64,000 bases of DNA from Bacteroidota bacterium (lineage in GTDB: Bacteria > Bacteroidota > Rhodothermia > Rhodothermales > JANQRZ01), in the NCBI GenBank assembly GCA_038746285.1, contig JBCDKT010000009.1, forward strand, positions 24,740 through 88,739. Reading direction: 5' to 3'. A program made the translations under genes and the position numbers. Each line of letters opens with the position of its first letter. Positions within the stretch are counted from its first letter, which is position 1. Below the pieces are notes generated by a model, which saw only the letters and a list, made by a program, of their open reading frames with translations, was not told where the DNA came from and did not search any database. Below are positions 17,501-25,297 of the stretch, piece by piece.

Positions 17501-20500
17501 GATCTCGTGGCTCGCCGCCCTCCCGTTCGCCGTCGCGTGGATCGCCGCGCCGTGGGTGGCGAAGGCCGTCAGCGCCCCGACGCGCCCCGAGCGCTACCGC
17601 CTCACCTTCGACGACACGCGGCGGCTGCGCACGCTCGCCCGCCGGACGTGGCGCTACTTCGACGAGTTCCTCTCGGACGACGACCGGTGGCTCGTCCCGG
17701 ACAACTTCCAGGTCAAGCCCGCCCAGGGCCTCGCCCGCCGTACGTCGCCGACCAACATCGGCCTCGCTCTGAACGCGGTGCAGGTGGCGCGCGACTTCGG
17801 CTACCTCCCGCGCCAGGAGGAGGTCCGCCGGCTCGGCGCGATGCTCAGCGCCGTCGAGGGGCTGGAAAAGCACCGAGGCCACCTCTACAACTGGTACGCG
17901 ACCGAGACCGGGGCGGTGATGCACCCGCGCTACGTCTCGACGGTCGACTCGGGCAACCTCGCCGGCTCGCTCGTCGTGGTCAAGCAGGGACTCGGCGAGG
18001 TCGCCGGGGCGGCCTGGCCGAGCCCGGCGCTCGCCGAGGGCGTGCGCGACGCGCTCTGCGCGCTCGACGAGACGCTCCGGCGGTGCCCGCCCGACGACTT
18101 CGACGCCGCCGAGATCGTCGCCGTCCGCGAGCGGCTCGGGGCGGCCCTCGACCGGCCGACGCCGGCGACGCTCACCGAGTGGCGGGACCGGCTCGACGCC
18201 CTCCTCGCCGCCGCCGCCGACCTCCACACGGCGGCGCAGTTCGAGCCCTCCCCGGTCTGGCGCGACCAGGACGTGGACGAGCTCCGCACCTGGGCCGGGC
18301 AGCCCCTCGCCCAGCTCCGCCTCGCCCGGAGCGAACTGCTCAGCCTCGCCCCCTGGCTCGAGGACCGGGACGTCGTCGACGACGACCTCAACCAGGTCTC
18401 GACGCTCGGCGCGCTCTTCGACCGGACGACGGCACTCCTGACCGACTCGGACCGGGCGATGGATACGGAGCGGCTCCGCGCTTCGGCCGATGCCGTGGGC
18501 GCGCTTCTCCACGACGCCCGCGACCTCGCCGCCCGCGCCGGCGCGCTCCTCCGGGGCATGGACTTCGCCATGCTCTACAACGCCGAGCGCGACCTCTTCT
18601 CGATTGGCTACGACGTGGACCGGGGCAGCTTCGACGACAGCACCTACGACCTCCTCGCCTCCGAGGCGCGGCTCGCCTCCTACCTCGCCATCGGCAAGGG
18701 CGAGGTGCCGCCGGAGCACTGGTTCCGCCTCAGCCGCTCGACCCGGAGCACGCGCGGGCGCAAGACGCTGCTCTCCTGGAGCGGGACGATGTTCGAGTAC
18801 CTGATGCCGCTCCTGTTCATGCGGACCTATCCCCGGACGCTCCTCGACGAGACGCTCTACAACGCCGTCTCGACGCAGCGCTTCTACGGGCGCTCGAAGG
18901 GCCGCCCGTGGGGCATCTCCGAGAGCGCCTACTACACGCTCGACCTCCACCTGACGTACCAGTACCGCGCCTTCGGCGTGCCGTGGCTCGGCCTCAAGCG
19001 CGGCCTCGGCGAGGACTACGTGCTCGCCCCCTACGCGACGGTCCTCGCGCTCATGGTCCGGCCGGACCGCGCCCTCTCGAACCTGGGAAAGATCGACGAA
19101 CTCGGGGCCTACGGGCCCTACGGCTACTACGAGGCCGTCGACTTCACCCCGGCCCGCGTCGCCACCCCCGGCGAGACGGCCAGCGAGGAGACGTTCCAGG
19201 TCGTCCGGTCGTACTTCGCCCACCACCAGGGGATGAGCCTGCTCTCGCTCGCCAACGTCCTCCTCGACAACCGCGTGCAGGACCGGTTCCACTGCGAGCC
19301 CTTCGTGCAGTCGGGTGAACTGCTGCTCCAGGAGCGCGTCCCGCGCGTGGTCGAGAAGATCGACGCCGCGCCGTTCGACGAGGGCGAGCTCGAGCCGGTC
19401 GAGGTGCAGCCGGTCGCCTCCTACGTCGAGCACCTCACGGGCGACGCGCTTGCGGACCCCGTGCCGCGCGGCGTGCTCCTCTCGAACGGGCGCTACACGG
19501 CCTACCTCACGAGTGCAGGGTCCGGCTACGCGCGCCAGGGTGAGATGGGCGTCACGCGCTGGCAGCCGGACCGCACGCACGACGCGCAGGGCTTCTTCGT
19601 CTACGTGCGCGACCTCGAGAGCAACCGCTTCTGGTCGGCCGGGCAGCAGCCGGTGCAGTCGGCGCTGCCGCCGGACCGCTACGAGACGTGGTTCCACGCC
19701 AACAAGGTCGAGACGGCCCGCGTCGACGACTGGATCGAGACGTTCACCGAGATCGTCGTCTCGCCCGAGGACGACGTCGAGGTCCGGCGCGTGACGCTGA
19801 CCAACTACTCCGACCAGCCGCGCGTGATCGAGCTGACGAGCTACGCCGAGGTGGTCCTCTTCCCGCCCGTTGCCGACGCCGCGCACCCGGCCTTCTCGAA
19901 GCTCTTCGTCGAGACCGAGTACGTCCCCGAGCACAACGCGATCATCGCCACGCGCCGCCCGCGCAAGGAGGGCGAGCACCGCCCGTGGCTCGTCCACACC
20001 GTCGCCGACAAGGCCCTCGGGCCGGTCTTCGAGGAACTCCAGTTCGAGACCGACCGGGCCAAGTTCATCGGGCGCGGCCGGACGCTGGACCACCCGGCGG
20101 CGATGGACCCGAGCACCCGGCTCTCCGGCACCGACGGGGCCGTGCTCGACCCCGTCGTCTCGCTCCGCCGCGTCGTGGTCCTGATGCCGAAGGAGAACGT
20201 GACGGTCACCTTCTCGCTCGGCACGGCCGACTCGCGCGAGGACGCCGAGCGCCTCGTCGAGCGCTACGACCACCCCTACGCGGCGCAGCGCGCCCTCGAA
20301 CTGGCGTCGGTCTACGGCCTCGTCGAACTCAAGCACCTCGGGCTACCGGGCGAGCGGGCGCTCTACTTCCAGCGCCTCGCCTCGCACATGCTCTACGGCG
20401 GGGCGGCTCTCCGCGCGCCCGAAGACGTGCTGCTCCGCAACCGGCGCCCGCAGTCCGGCCTCTGGGCGCACGGCATCTCCGGCGATCTCCCGATCCTCGT

Positions 20501-23492
20501 CTACCGCATCGCGAAGGCGGACGACATGCCCCACTTCCGGCTCCTCCTCAAAGCGCACGAGTACTGGCGGCTGCGCGGCCTGGAAACCGACCTCGTCATC
20601 CTCAACGATCACCCGCCGAGCTACGCGAGCGAGCTCCAGAACGCGATTCTCCAGGCGATCCAGACCTCGCCGCAGCGCGGCCTCCTCAACCAGCGCGGCG
20701 GCCTCTTCGTCCGCCGCACCGACCAACTCGCCGACGAGGACCAGACCCTCATCCTGACTGTCGCCCGCGTCGTAATCAACGGCCAGCTCCCGCAGTTCGA
20801 CGCCGAAGACGACGAGCCTTCCGAGGCCGTACAGGTCGCCGAAAACGGTCAGGCCGAGCGCGTCTACCGCCCTACCCTCGACTCCGCGCTCACGGTCGAA
20901 GCCGACAGCCTGCCCCGGCCCGCCGGGGAGACGGCGCGCGAGGCCGACGCCGAGAAGCACGCCGACGACTTGCAGTTCTTCAACGGCTACGGCGGCTTCT
21001 CCGCAGACGGGACCGAGTACGTCGTCCGCCAGCACAGCCGCGCCGGGCGCGGCCTCGACCGGACCCCGCTGCCGTGGATCAACGTCGTCGCCAACGAGAA
21101 CGCCGGGTTCACGGCGTCGGAGAGCGGCGAGGGCTATACGTGGTCCGTCAACTCGCAGCAGAACAAGCTCACCCCGTGGAGCAACGACCCGGTGATGGAC
21201 CCGGCGGGCGAGGCCTTCTACCTGCGCGACGAAACCCCGACGGATCAGGGGAGCGGCGTCTTCTGGAGCCCGACCCCGCGCCCGGTCCCGGACGGCGAGC
21301 CCTACGAGACGCGCCACGGCTGGGGCTACACGAGCTACCACCACGCAAGTCACGGGATCGAACAGGAGGTCTGCCTGTTCGTCCCGCGCGAGGACCCCGT
21401 CAAGATCGCCCGCCTCCGCCTCACCAATACCAGGAGCACGAAGCGCAAGCTGACCGTCTTCCGCTACCACGAGTGGGTCCTCGGCGAGCGCCGCCCGCCG
21501 AACGCACCCTACGTCACCACCCACCACGACGAGGAGACGGGAGCCCTGCTGGCTCGCAACTACTACAACGGTACGTTCGCCCGCCGCGTGGCCTTCGCCG
21601 CGGCGCACGGAGCACCCGTAGCAGGCTTCACCTCGGACCGGAGCACGTTTCTCGGCCGAGGTGGGAGCACCGTGCTCCCAGCGGCCCTTGAGACCGATGC
21701 TCCGCTCGACGGGACCGTCGGCGCAGGCCTCGATCCGTGCGCCGCGTTCCAGGTTCCGGTCGAGGTCGAGCCGGGCGAGACCGTAGAGCTGCGCTTCCTG
21801 ATCGGGCAGGCGGAGCACTCACACGCGGCGCGCACGATCGTCAAGCGCTACGCCACAGCCGAGGCCGTACAGGACGCTCTCGACGAGGTCACAGCGTTCT
21901 GGCGCGAACTGCTGTCCGCGACGCACGTCGAGACGCCCGCGCCGGAGATCGACGTGCTGGCGAACGGGTGGCTGCTCTACCAGAACCTCGCGTGCCGGTT
22001 CTGGGGCCGGAGCGCGTTCTACCAGTCCGGCGGCGCGTTCGGCTACCGCGACCAGCTCCAGGACTCGACCGCGCTCATCTACACGCGCCCCGACCTCACG
22101 CGCCAGCAGATCCGCCGCAACGCCGCCCACCAGTTCACCGAGGGCGACGTGCTCCACTGGTGGCACCCGATCACCGAGGCCGGCATCCGCAGCCGCTTCT
22201 CCGACGACCTCCTCTGGCTCCCCTACGCCGTCGCGTTCTACGTCCGCACGACCGGCGACGCCAGCATCCTGGATGAGGTCGAGCCGTTTCTGACCGCGCG
22301 GCAACTCGAAGAGGGCGAGGACGAGGCCTTCCTCACGCCCGGCGTCGCCGACGAGACGGGCACCGTCTTCGAGCACGCCGCCCGCACGATCGACCGCTCG
22401 CTCACGAAGGGCGAGCACGGCCTCCCGCTGATGGGCTCGGGCGACTGGAACGACGGCATGAACCGCGTCGGCAACGACGGGACCGGCGAGAGCGTCTGGC
22501 TCGGGTTCTTCCTCGCCCACATCCTCAAAGGGTTCATCCCGCTCTGCGACGAGCGGGGCGAGACCGAGCGCGCCGAGCGCTACCGCGCCTACCTCAAGGA
22601 CCTCGAAGTCGCGCTCAACGACACCGGGTGGGACGGCGCGTGGTTCCGCCGGGCCTACTACGACGAGGGGGTCCCCCTCGGCTCTGCCCAGAACGACGAG
22701 TGCCGGATCGACGCGATTGCCCAGGGCTGGAGCATCATCTCGGGCGTCGCCACGCCGGAGCACGCGGAGCAGGCGCTCCGGTCGGTCGAGGAGCACCTCG
22801 TGGACGAAGAGGCCGGGATCATCCGCCTCCTCACCCCGCCGTTCGATAAAACGGAGCACGACCCCGGCTACATCAAGGGCTACCTCCCGGGCGTCCGCGA
22901 GAACGGCGGCCAGTACACCCACGGCGTCCTCTGGGCGATCCGCGCCTTCGCCGAGCAGGGCCACGGCGCGAAGGCGACGGACCTCCTGCGGATGATCTCC
23001 CCTGTCAACCACGCCCGCACGCGGGAGAAGGCCGACCACTACAAGACCGAGCCCTACGCGATTGCCGCCGACGTCTACAGCGTCCACCCCCACGAGGGGC
23101 GCGGCGGCTGGACGTGGTACACCGGCTCGGCCGGCTGGACCTACCGCGTCGCCGTCGAGTCCGTCCTCGGGCTGAAGGTCGAGGCCGATGCGATCTGGCT
23201 CGACCCGCGCATCCCTGCCGACTGGCCAGGCTTCAAGATCAGCTACCGCCTCCCGAGCGACAAGACGACCTACGTCTTCACCGTCGAGAACCAGGGCGTC
23301 GAGCACGGCGTCGTGGCCGTGGACGGAGCGAACGGAGCCGTCGTCGAAGGGGCTGCCCGCGTCCCCCGCGTGGACGACGGCGGGACGCACAACGTGAAAG
23401 TCACCCTCGGCGGCACCGGCGCGGCGACGAACGGCGCGCAGGCTGCCACCGAGCCGTCGTCGGTGTCGGACGATTCGCCGGAGCAACCGTAG
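14595..23492 (+). CDS. cyclic beta-1,2-glucan synthase-like protein (GT84 + glucoamylase-like + GH94)
   Basis: 2965 residues, the architecture and size of NdvB/ChvB-type synthases. An N-terminal domain is followed by membrane helices near 403-445. The glycosyltransferase carries DADT at about 634, HDLLEGNHAR at about 748 and HRWVRGDWQ at about 782. More membrane helices lie at about 830-1000. The glucoamylase-like domain (about 1010-1560) contains SPTNIGLALNAVQ, VDSGNLAGSL and AYGPYGYYEAVDF. The C-terminal GH94 phosphorylase-like half (about 2130-2900) contains TWSVNSQQNKLTPWSNDP and the catalytic GSGDWNDGMN at about 2615. It polymerises glucose from UDP-glucose into beta-1,2-glucan and trims the chain length. 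It is monocistronic between two repeat-bearing gaps. No ndvA-type exporter is present in the window. Confidence 0.9.
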   Translation: MPDDATLVPDGPTVANVFKPAQLAEYARRLARDQALVEEKRVSKPLRPLLRSAYRDLTDAYRALAGAGAEREVVTPAAEWLLDNFHIVRDQVRDIEDNLPKSYYKLLPKLRTGPFTGMPRVFELVHTLASHTDNTLDQENLTAFTRAFQEVDLLTLAELWALPIMLRLVLVEKVVALTVQIIEARQERRAASRWARRIAQRGDEDPSEVVGILAEMAREHSPLSGPFVTTFSSRLQAQGPSAVPALEWLEQRLRSRRATLEDVARRVTQRETQWQVSMANAILSLRHTGETDWGDFVEDLSAVEDTLRGDPDAVYPKMDPGTRDLYRHRVETLSRHASETEFGVAERAVALAASAKEAGEPDPAGHVGYWLIGPGQRALGKEVGFRAPLRERLVRIAHRHPTAVYLGFITVVTLLALAGVLWIALGAGAGPGLLGLTAAAAFLPLLDFAVTFANFNAARLLPPSQLARMDFSDGIPEGNMAFVVIPTLLSSPENARAQVEALEVHAAANPDPALRFALLTDFRDAEAQHAPGDDAIVEAAVHAVRALNARTGRAGGDGAPGTDTFFLLHRERRWNERQGVWMGWERKRGKLEEFNDLLRTPPDKWADAETTYTVIEGDFRETVQGDAVRYVVTLDADTRLPPDGAVDLIATAAHPVNVPRYSAETGRVVEGYGILQPRVSVVPEGSLRSPFSRIYSGNIGVDPYTTAVSDAYQDLFGEGIYTGKGLYDVDAFRRTLAGSVPENAVLSHDLLEGNHARAALVTDIEVFDDYPSRYSTFAMRLHRWVRGDWQLLPWLMPRVRDARGRWRRTPLSVVGRWKIFDNMRRSLTPVALVLFLALAWTSVLPGSPFVWTAIALLVLAFPIYAPFIDAFFRQPADTVSSSYFRHAWEDLKLNALQTGLSVVFLAHQAVVMLDAVGRTLWRLFISRKNRLEWVTAYQAEQGARDIPRSLWLSVAVGVAVLVLISIAEPISWLAALPFAVAWIAAPWVAKAVSAPTRPERYRLTFDDTRRLRTLARRTWRYFDEFLSDDDRWLVPDNFQVKPAQGLARRTSPTNIGLALNAVQVARDFGYLPRQEEVRRLGAMLSAVEGLEKHRGHLYNWYATETGAVMHPRYVSTVDSGNLAGSLVVVKQGLGEVAGAAWPSPALAEGVRDALCALDETLRRCPPDDFDAAEIVAVRERLGAALDRPTPATLTEWRDRLDALLAAAADLHTAAQFEPSPVWRDQDVDELRTWAGQPLAQLRLARSELLSLAPWLEDRDVVDDDLNQVSTLGALFDRTTALLTDSDRAMDTERLRASADAVGALLHDARDLAARAGALLRGMDFAMLYNAERDLFSIGYDVDRGSFDDSTYDLLASEARLASYLAIGKGEVPPEHWFRLSRSTRSTRGRKTLLSWSGTMFEYLMPLLFMRTYPRTLLDETLYNAVSTQRFYGRSKGRPWGISESAYYTLDLHLTYQYRAFGVPWLGLKRGLGEDYVLAPYATVLALMVRPDRALSNLGKIDELGAYGPYGYYEAVDFTPARVATPGETASEETFQVVRSYFAHHQGMSLLSLANVLLDNRVQDRFHCEPFVQSGELLLQERVPRVVEKIDAAPFDEGELEPVEVQPVASYVEHLTGDALADPVPRGVLLSNGRYTAYLTSAGSGYARQGEMGVTRWQPDRTHDAQGFFVYVRDLESNRFWSAGQQPVQSALPPDRYETWFHANKVETARVDDWIETFTEIVVSPEDDVEVRRVTLTNYSDQPRVIELTSYAEVVLFPPVADAAHPAFSKLFVETEYVPEHNAIIATRRPRKEGEHRPWLVHTVADKALGPVFEELQFETDRAKFIGRGRTLDHPAAMDPSTRLSGTDGAVLDPVVSLRRVVVLMPKENVTVTFSLGTADSREDAERLVERYDHPYAAQRALELASVYGLVELKHLGLPGERALYFQRLASHMLYGGAALRAPEDVLLRNRRPQSGLWAHGISGDLPILVYRIAKADDMPHFRLLLKAHEYWRLRGLETDLVILNDHPPSYASELQNAILQAIQTSPQRGLLNQRGGLFVRRTDQLADEDQTLILTVARVVINGQLPQFDAEDDEPSEAVQVAENGQAERVYRPTLDSALTVEADSLPRPAGETAREADAEKHADDLQFFNGYGGFSADGTEYVVRQHSRAGRGLDRTPLPWINVVANENAGFTASESGEGYTWSVNSQQNKLTPWSNDPVMDPAGEAFYLRDETPTDQGSGVFWSPTPRPVPDGEPYETRHGWGYTSYHHASHGIEQEVCLFVPREDPVKIARLRLTNTRSTKRKLTVFRYHEWVLGERRPPNAPYVTTHHDEETGALLARNYYNGTFARRVAFAAAHGAPVAGFTSDRSTFLGRGGSTVLPAALETDAPLDGTVGAGLDPCAAFQVPVEVEPGETVELRFLIGQAEHSHAARTIVKRYATAEAVQDALDEVTAFWRELLSATHVETPAPEIDVLANGWLLYQNLACRFWGRSAFYQSGGAFGYRDQLQDSTALIYTRPDLTRQQIRRNAAHQFTEGDVLHWWHPITEAGIRSRFSDDLLWLPYAVAFYVRTTGDASILDEVEPFLTARQLEEGEDEAFLTPGVADETGTVFEHAARTIDRSLTKGEHGLPLMGSGDWNDGMNRVGNDGTGESVWLGFFLAHILKGFIPLCDERGETERAERYRAYLKDLEVALNDTGWDGAWFRRAYYDEGVPLGSAQNDECRIDAIAQGWSIISGVATPEHAEQALRSVEEHLVDEEAGIIRLLTPPFDKTEHDPGYIKGYLPGVRENGGQYTHGVLWAIRAFAEQGHGAKATDLLRMISPVNHARTREKADHYKTEPYAIAADVYSVHPHEGRGGWTWYTGSAGWTYRVAVESVLGLKVEADAIWLDPRIPADWPGFKISYRLPSDKTTYVFTVENQGVEHGVVAVDGANGAVVEGAARVPRVDDGGTHNVKVTLGGTGAATNGAQAATEPSSVSDDSPEQP

Positions 23493-23546
23493 CGGTCGCT
23501 GGCGCGTTAGCAAGCGCAGACAACCAACGTCCTCGACGCGAAGCAG

Positions 23547-23858
23547 ATGGCGACGGCAAAGACACTCGACCAGCGTATCGTAGCGACTCCCGGCGTGTGC
23601 GGCGGCAAGCCGCGCATCGACGGTCACCGCATCACTGTCCAGAATGTGGCGATCTGGCACGACCGCCTCGGCTGGAGCGTGGACCGAATCGCAAGCGAGT
23701 ACGACCTCGACCTGGCCGACATCTACGCAGCCCTTGCGTACTACTTCGCGCACCGCGAAACGATAGACCAGTCTATCGAAGCCGGACACGCTTTCGCTGA
23801 GGAGCTACGTCGCCAGACGCCGTCGCTTCTCGAGCAGCGCGTGCAGGGTGCCGCGTGA
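23547..23858 (+). CDS. DUF433-family protein (antitoxin-like)
   Basis: 103 residues, MATAKTLDQRIVATPGVCGG. The core GKPRIDGHRITVQNVAIWHDR, then helices with IASEYDLDLADIYAALAYYF, is the DUF433 winged-helix pattern. DUF433 genes usually sit in front of a DUF5615 PIN-like toxin gene as a VapBC-style pair. That partner is present here but cut short (next entry), joined by a GTGA overlap. Confidence 0.88.
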   Translation: MATAKTLDQRIVATPGVCGGKPRIDGHRITVQNVAIWHDRLGWSVDRIASEYDLDLADIYAALAYYFAHRETIDQSIEAGHAFAEELRRQTPSLLEQRVQGAA

Positions 23859-23989
23859 CCCGCGTTCGGTACTACACCGACGAGCACATCGCGGGTGCCA
23901 TCACGAAGGGACTGCGCCGACGTGGCCTCGACGTGCTTACGCTAGCGGAGGCAGGTACGCTCGCTGACAAACAATTACGGGTCATATAA
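23855..23989 (+). pseudogene. truncated DUF5615 PIN-like toxin gene
   Basis: Reads VTRVRYYTDEHIAGAITKGL, then RRRGLDVLTLAEAG, then diverges into TLADKQLRVI and stops at 44 residues; intact DUF5615 proteins are about 110-120 residues. The GTG overlaps the DUF433 stop as GTGA, the normal coupled arrangement. The first acidic residue of the PIN-like active site (YTDEH) is kept, but the later acidic residues (VTxDxDF region) are missing. The break coincides with a switch to lower G+C sequence, so the 3' part was probably replaced by foreign DNA. The remaining peptide should be inactive. Confidence 0.75.
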
Positions 23990-24003
23990 CCTCGCGCCGA
24001 GAA

Positions 24004-24522
24004 ATGGGACCAGGTATAGAAGTAGCACTGCCGGAGTGGCCTCCCCCTCAACTCCCGCCACTCCGAGCACGGTTCGCAGAACTAGCCACTCACGTATCAG
24101 ACCTCCCGGAGCTTCCGCGAATGAAACCCCGACAAGGGTGGAAACTCGTGTTCGGGAATAGAGCGGAAGCAATGGAGTTCGATGTTTCGTTTTCGATGTG
24201 GTGGGACGAGGATCCGGCGTTCAATGCAACATTCGGATGGGTGCCGAAGGGTGTAGTTGATCTCCACGGGTTCAGGTCCGCTGACATGCCTCGAACGGTT
24301 CGCACTCTTAGCACGCTCGCCTGTGAAACGGCTGAACGGCTCGGTGGCTTGATCGCACTGGACAAATCAAGTCCTAGCTCAGTGGGAGCACCGGGGCTAC
24401 TGTACGATGTGAAGTATGGAGGAGAGCACACGGGAGAGCATGATTACTATGCTGACCCAGTTCGCTTCCGCTGGCTGGCTCGACAACCCAAATTCGAGAT
24501 ATCAGGATGGTCGGCGGTGTGA
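24004..24522 (+). CDS. orphan hypothetical protein, 172 aa
   Basis: Not confidently recognised. It is a soluble protein rich in Trp and aromatic residues: MGPGIEVALPEWPPPQLPPL at the start, FDVSFSMWWDEDPAFNATFG in the middle, and a helix LACETAERLGGLIAL followed by a long acidic-aromatic stretch (GEHTGEHDYYADPVRFRW). The MGP... opening and ERLGGLI helix faintly recall immunity-type proteins such as the DUF6368 group, but this is weak. Base composition is visibly lower in G+C than the flanks and codon use is less biased. It follows directly on a truncated toxin gene, so horizontal arrival is likely. Confidence 0.6.
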   Translation: MGPGIEVALPEWPPPQLPPLRARFAELATHVSDLPELPRMKPRQGWKLVFGNRAEAMEFDVSFSMWWDEDPAFNATFGWVPKGVVDLHGFRSADMPRTVRTLSTLACETAERLGGLIALDKSSPSSVGAPGLLYDVKYGGEHTGEHDYYADPVRFRWLARQPKFEISGWSAV

Positions 24523-24626
24523 CCTGTGACTGCTCCCACACGCAGTACCCTACCGATTTGCCCCATCCTACCGCTGATTCGCCCTGCGCAGCTGCATCGG
24601 ACTCTTGTTAGCGCATAAAGTATCCT

Positions 24627-24758
24627 ATGACCCGCCTGCCATTCCTTCTCTGCCTAGCCGCTCCAGCTCTTGCCCAACCGTCAGAGACACCGGTAGGATT
24701 ACTCGGACGGTGGGTCGGGGCGAGCGTGGAGAACAGCAAGCCGCTTCCACACGTATGA
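24627..24758 (+). pseudogene. remnant of an alpha/beta hydrolase gene (5' end only)
   Basis: Reads MTRLPFLLCLAAPALAQPSE, then TPVGLLGRWVGASVENSKP, then LPHV and stop at 43 residues. It parallels the first 45 residues of the intact hydrolase at 25290 (LLLFLCLAAPVIAQPSDVPP, then GLLGRWAGASIESGTP) at roughly two residues in three. It therefore looks like the 5' end of a paralogue or ancestral duplicate whose remainder is gone, with the toxin-antitoxin pair now occupying the place between remnant and intact gene. The gap 24523-24626 before it shows no other feature. Confidence 0.7.
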
Positions 24759-24794
24759 GCGACTTGATTCGCCACTTCTAGACACGGTCTCTCC

Positions 24795-24998
24795 ATGCAT
24801 GCCACTATCTCTAAAGGCCAGATTGTCAAAGTCGTCGTCGACTTGCCGGAGGACGCGACGGTCGAGGATGCCATTGAGCGCCTGTTGCTACTGAGCAAGA
24901 TCGAGCAGGGGCTGGAGCAGGCGCGGCGAGGAGAGACGATTCCACACGATGAGGTGAAGCGCCGGATCGAAGCACAGATCGCGTCGTGGCAGAGCTGA
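24795..24998 (+). CDS. antitoxin of a ParE-type toxin-antitoxin pair
   Basis: 67 residues, MHATISKGQIVKVVVDLPED followed by ATVEDAIERLLLLSKIEQGL and a C-terminal helix with HDEVKRRIEAQIASW. This layout, with the IEQGLEQARRGETI...HDEVKRRI segment, is that of small antitoxins encoded before RelE/ParE toxins; it would bind the toxin and autoregulate. It overlaps the toxin start by 13 bases in another frame, which couples translation. Confidence 0.8.
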   Translation: MHATISKGQIVKVVVDLPEDATVEDAIERLLLLSKIEQGLEQARRGETIPHDEVKRRIEAQIASWQS

Positions 24999-25297
24999 TC
25001 TGGACGCCGCGAGCCTACGCCGACCTCGAATCTATCGGTGCCTACCATGCGCAGCAGTCGCCGGGGTATGCCGAAGTGATTGTTCGTCGGCTCATGCAGG
25101 CAGCAGAGCGGCTCGAAGTCTTCCCGACCTCGGGTCGCACCGTGCCGGAGATCGGGGACGAAACGATGCGGGAGGTGGTTCACCGGCAGTACCGTATCAT
25201 TTACATGCACCTACCGGACGAAGACCGGGTGGAGATCCTCACCGTGTTTCATTCCTCGCGCCAGTTCGGAGCCTTGCCAGGGGAGAGCGATGCGTGA
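24986..25297 (+). CDS. RelE/ParE-family toxin
   Basis: 103 residues from a GTG start (MAELIWTPRAYADLESIGAY). The pattern of an N-terminal strand-helix with W-x-A-x-x-DL-x-x-I, a central FPTSGRTVPEIGD, and the C-terminal strand REVVHRQYRIIYMHL followed by VEILTVFHSSRQF is typical of the ParE/RelE fold. It probably targets gyrase (ParE) rather than mRNA, but the two cannot be separated here. Its last eight bases overlap the start of the downstream hydrolase gene, an unusually tight junction with an unrelated gene. Confidence 0.88.
   Translation: MAELIWTPRAYADLESIGAYHAQQSPGYAEVIVRRLMQAAERLEVFPTSGRTVPEIGDETMREVVHRQYRIIYMHLPDEDRVEILTVFHSSRQFGALPGESDA

Noticed and set aside
14481..20336. 1951-codon open frame on the minus strand
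   Set aside because: It lies wholly opposite the glucan synthase gene, is dominated by Arg/Gly/Val/Glu runs typical of antisense GC-rich codons, and part of it is the tandem repeat read as Ser-Gly-Arg.
23493..24626. Integron gene cassettes with attC sites
   Set aside because: No convincing core sites (GTTRRRY with its complement) could be paired at the borders of the orphan gene; GTTAGCG at 24608 fails the consensus and no integrase is present.
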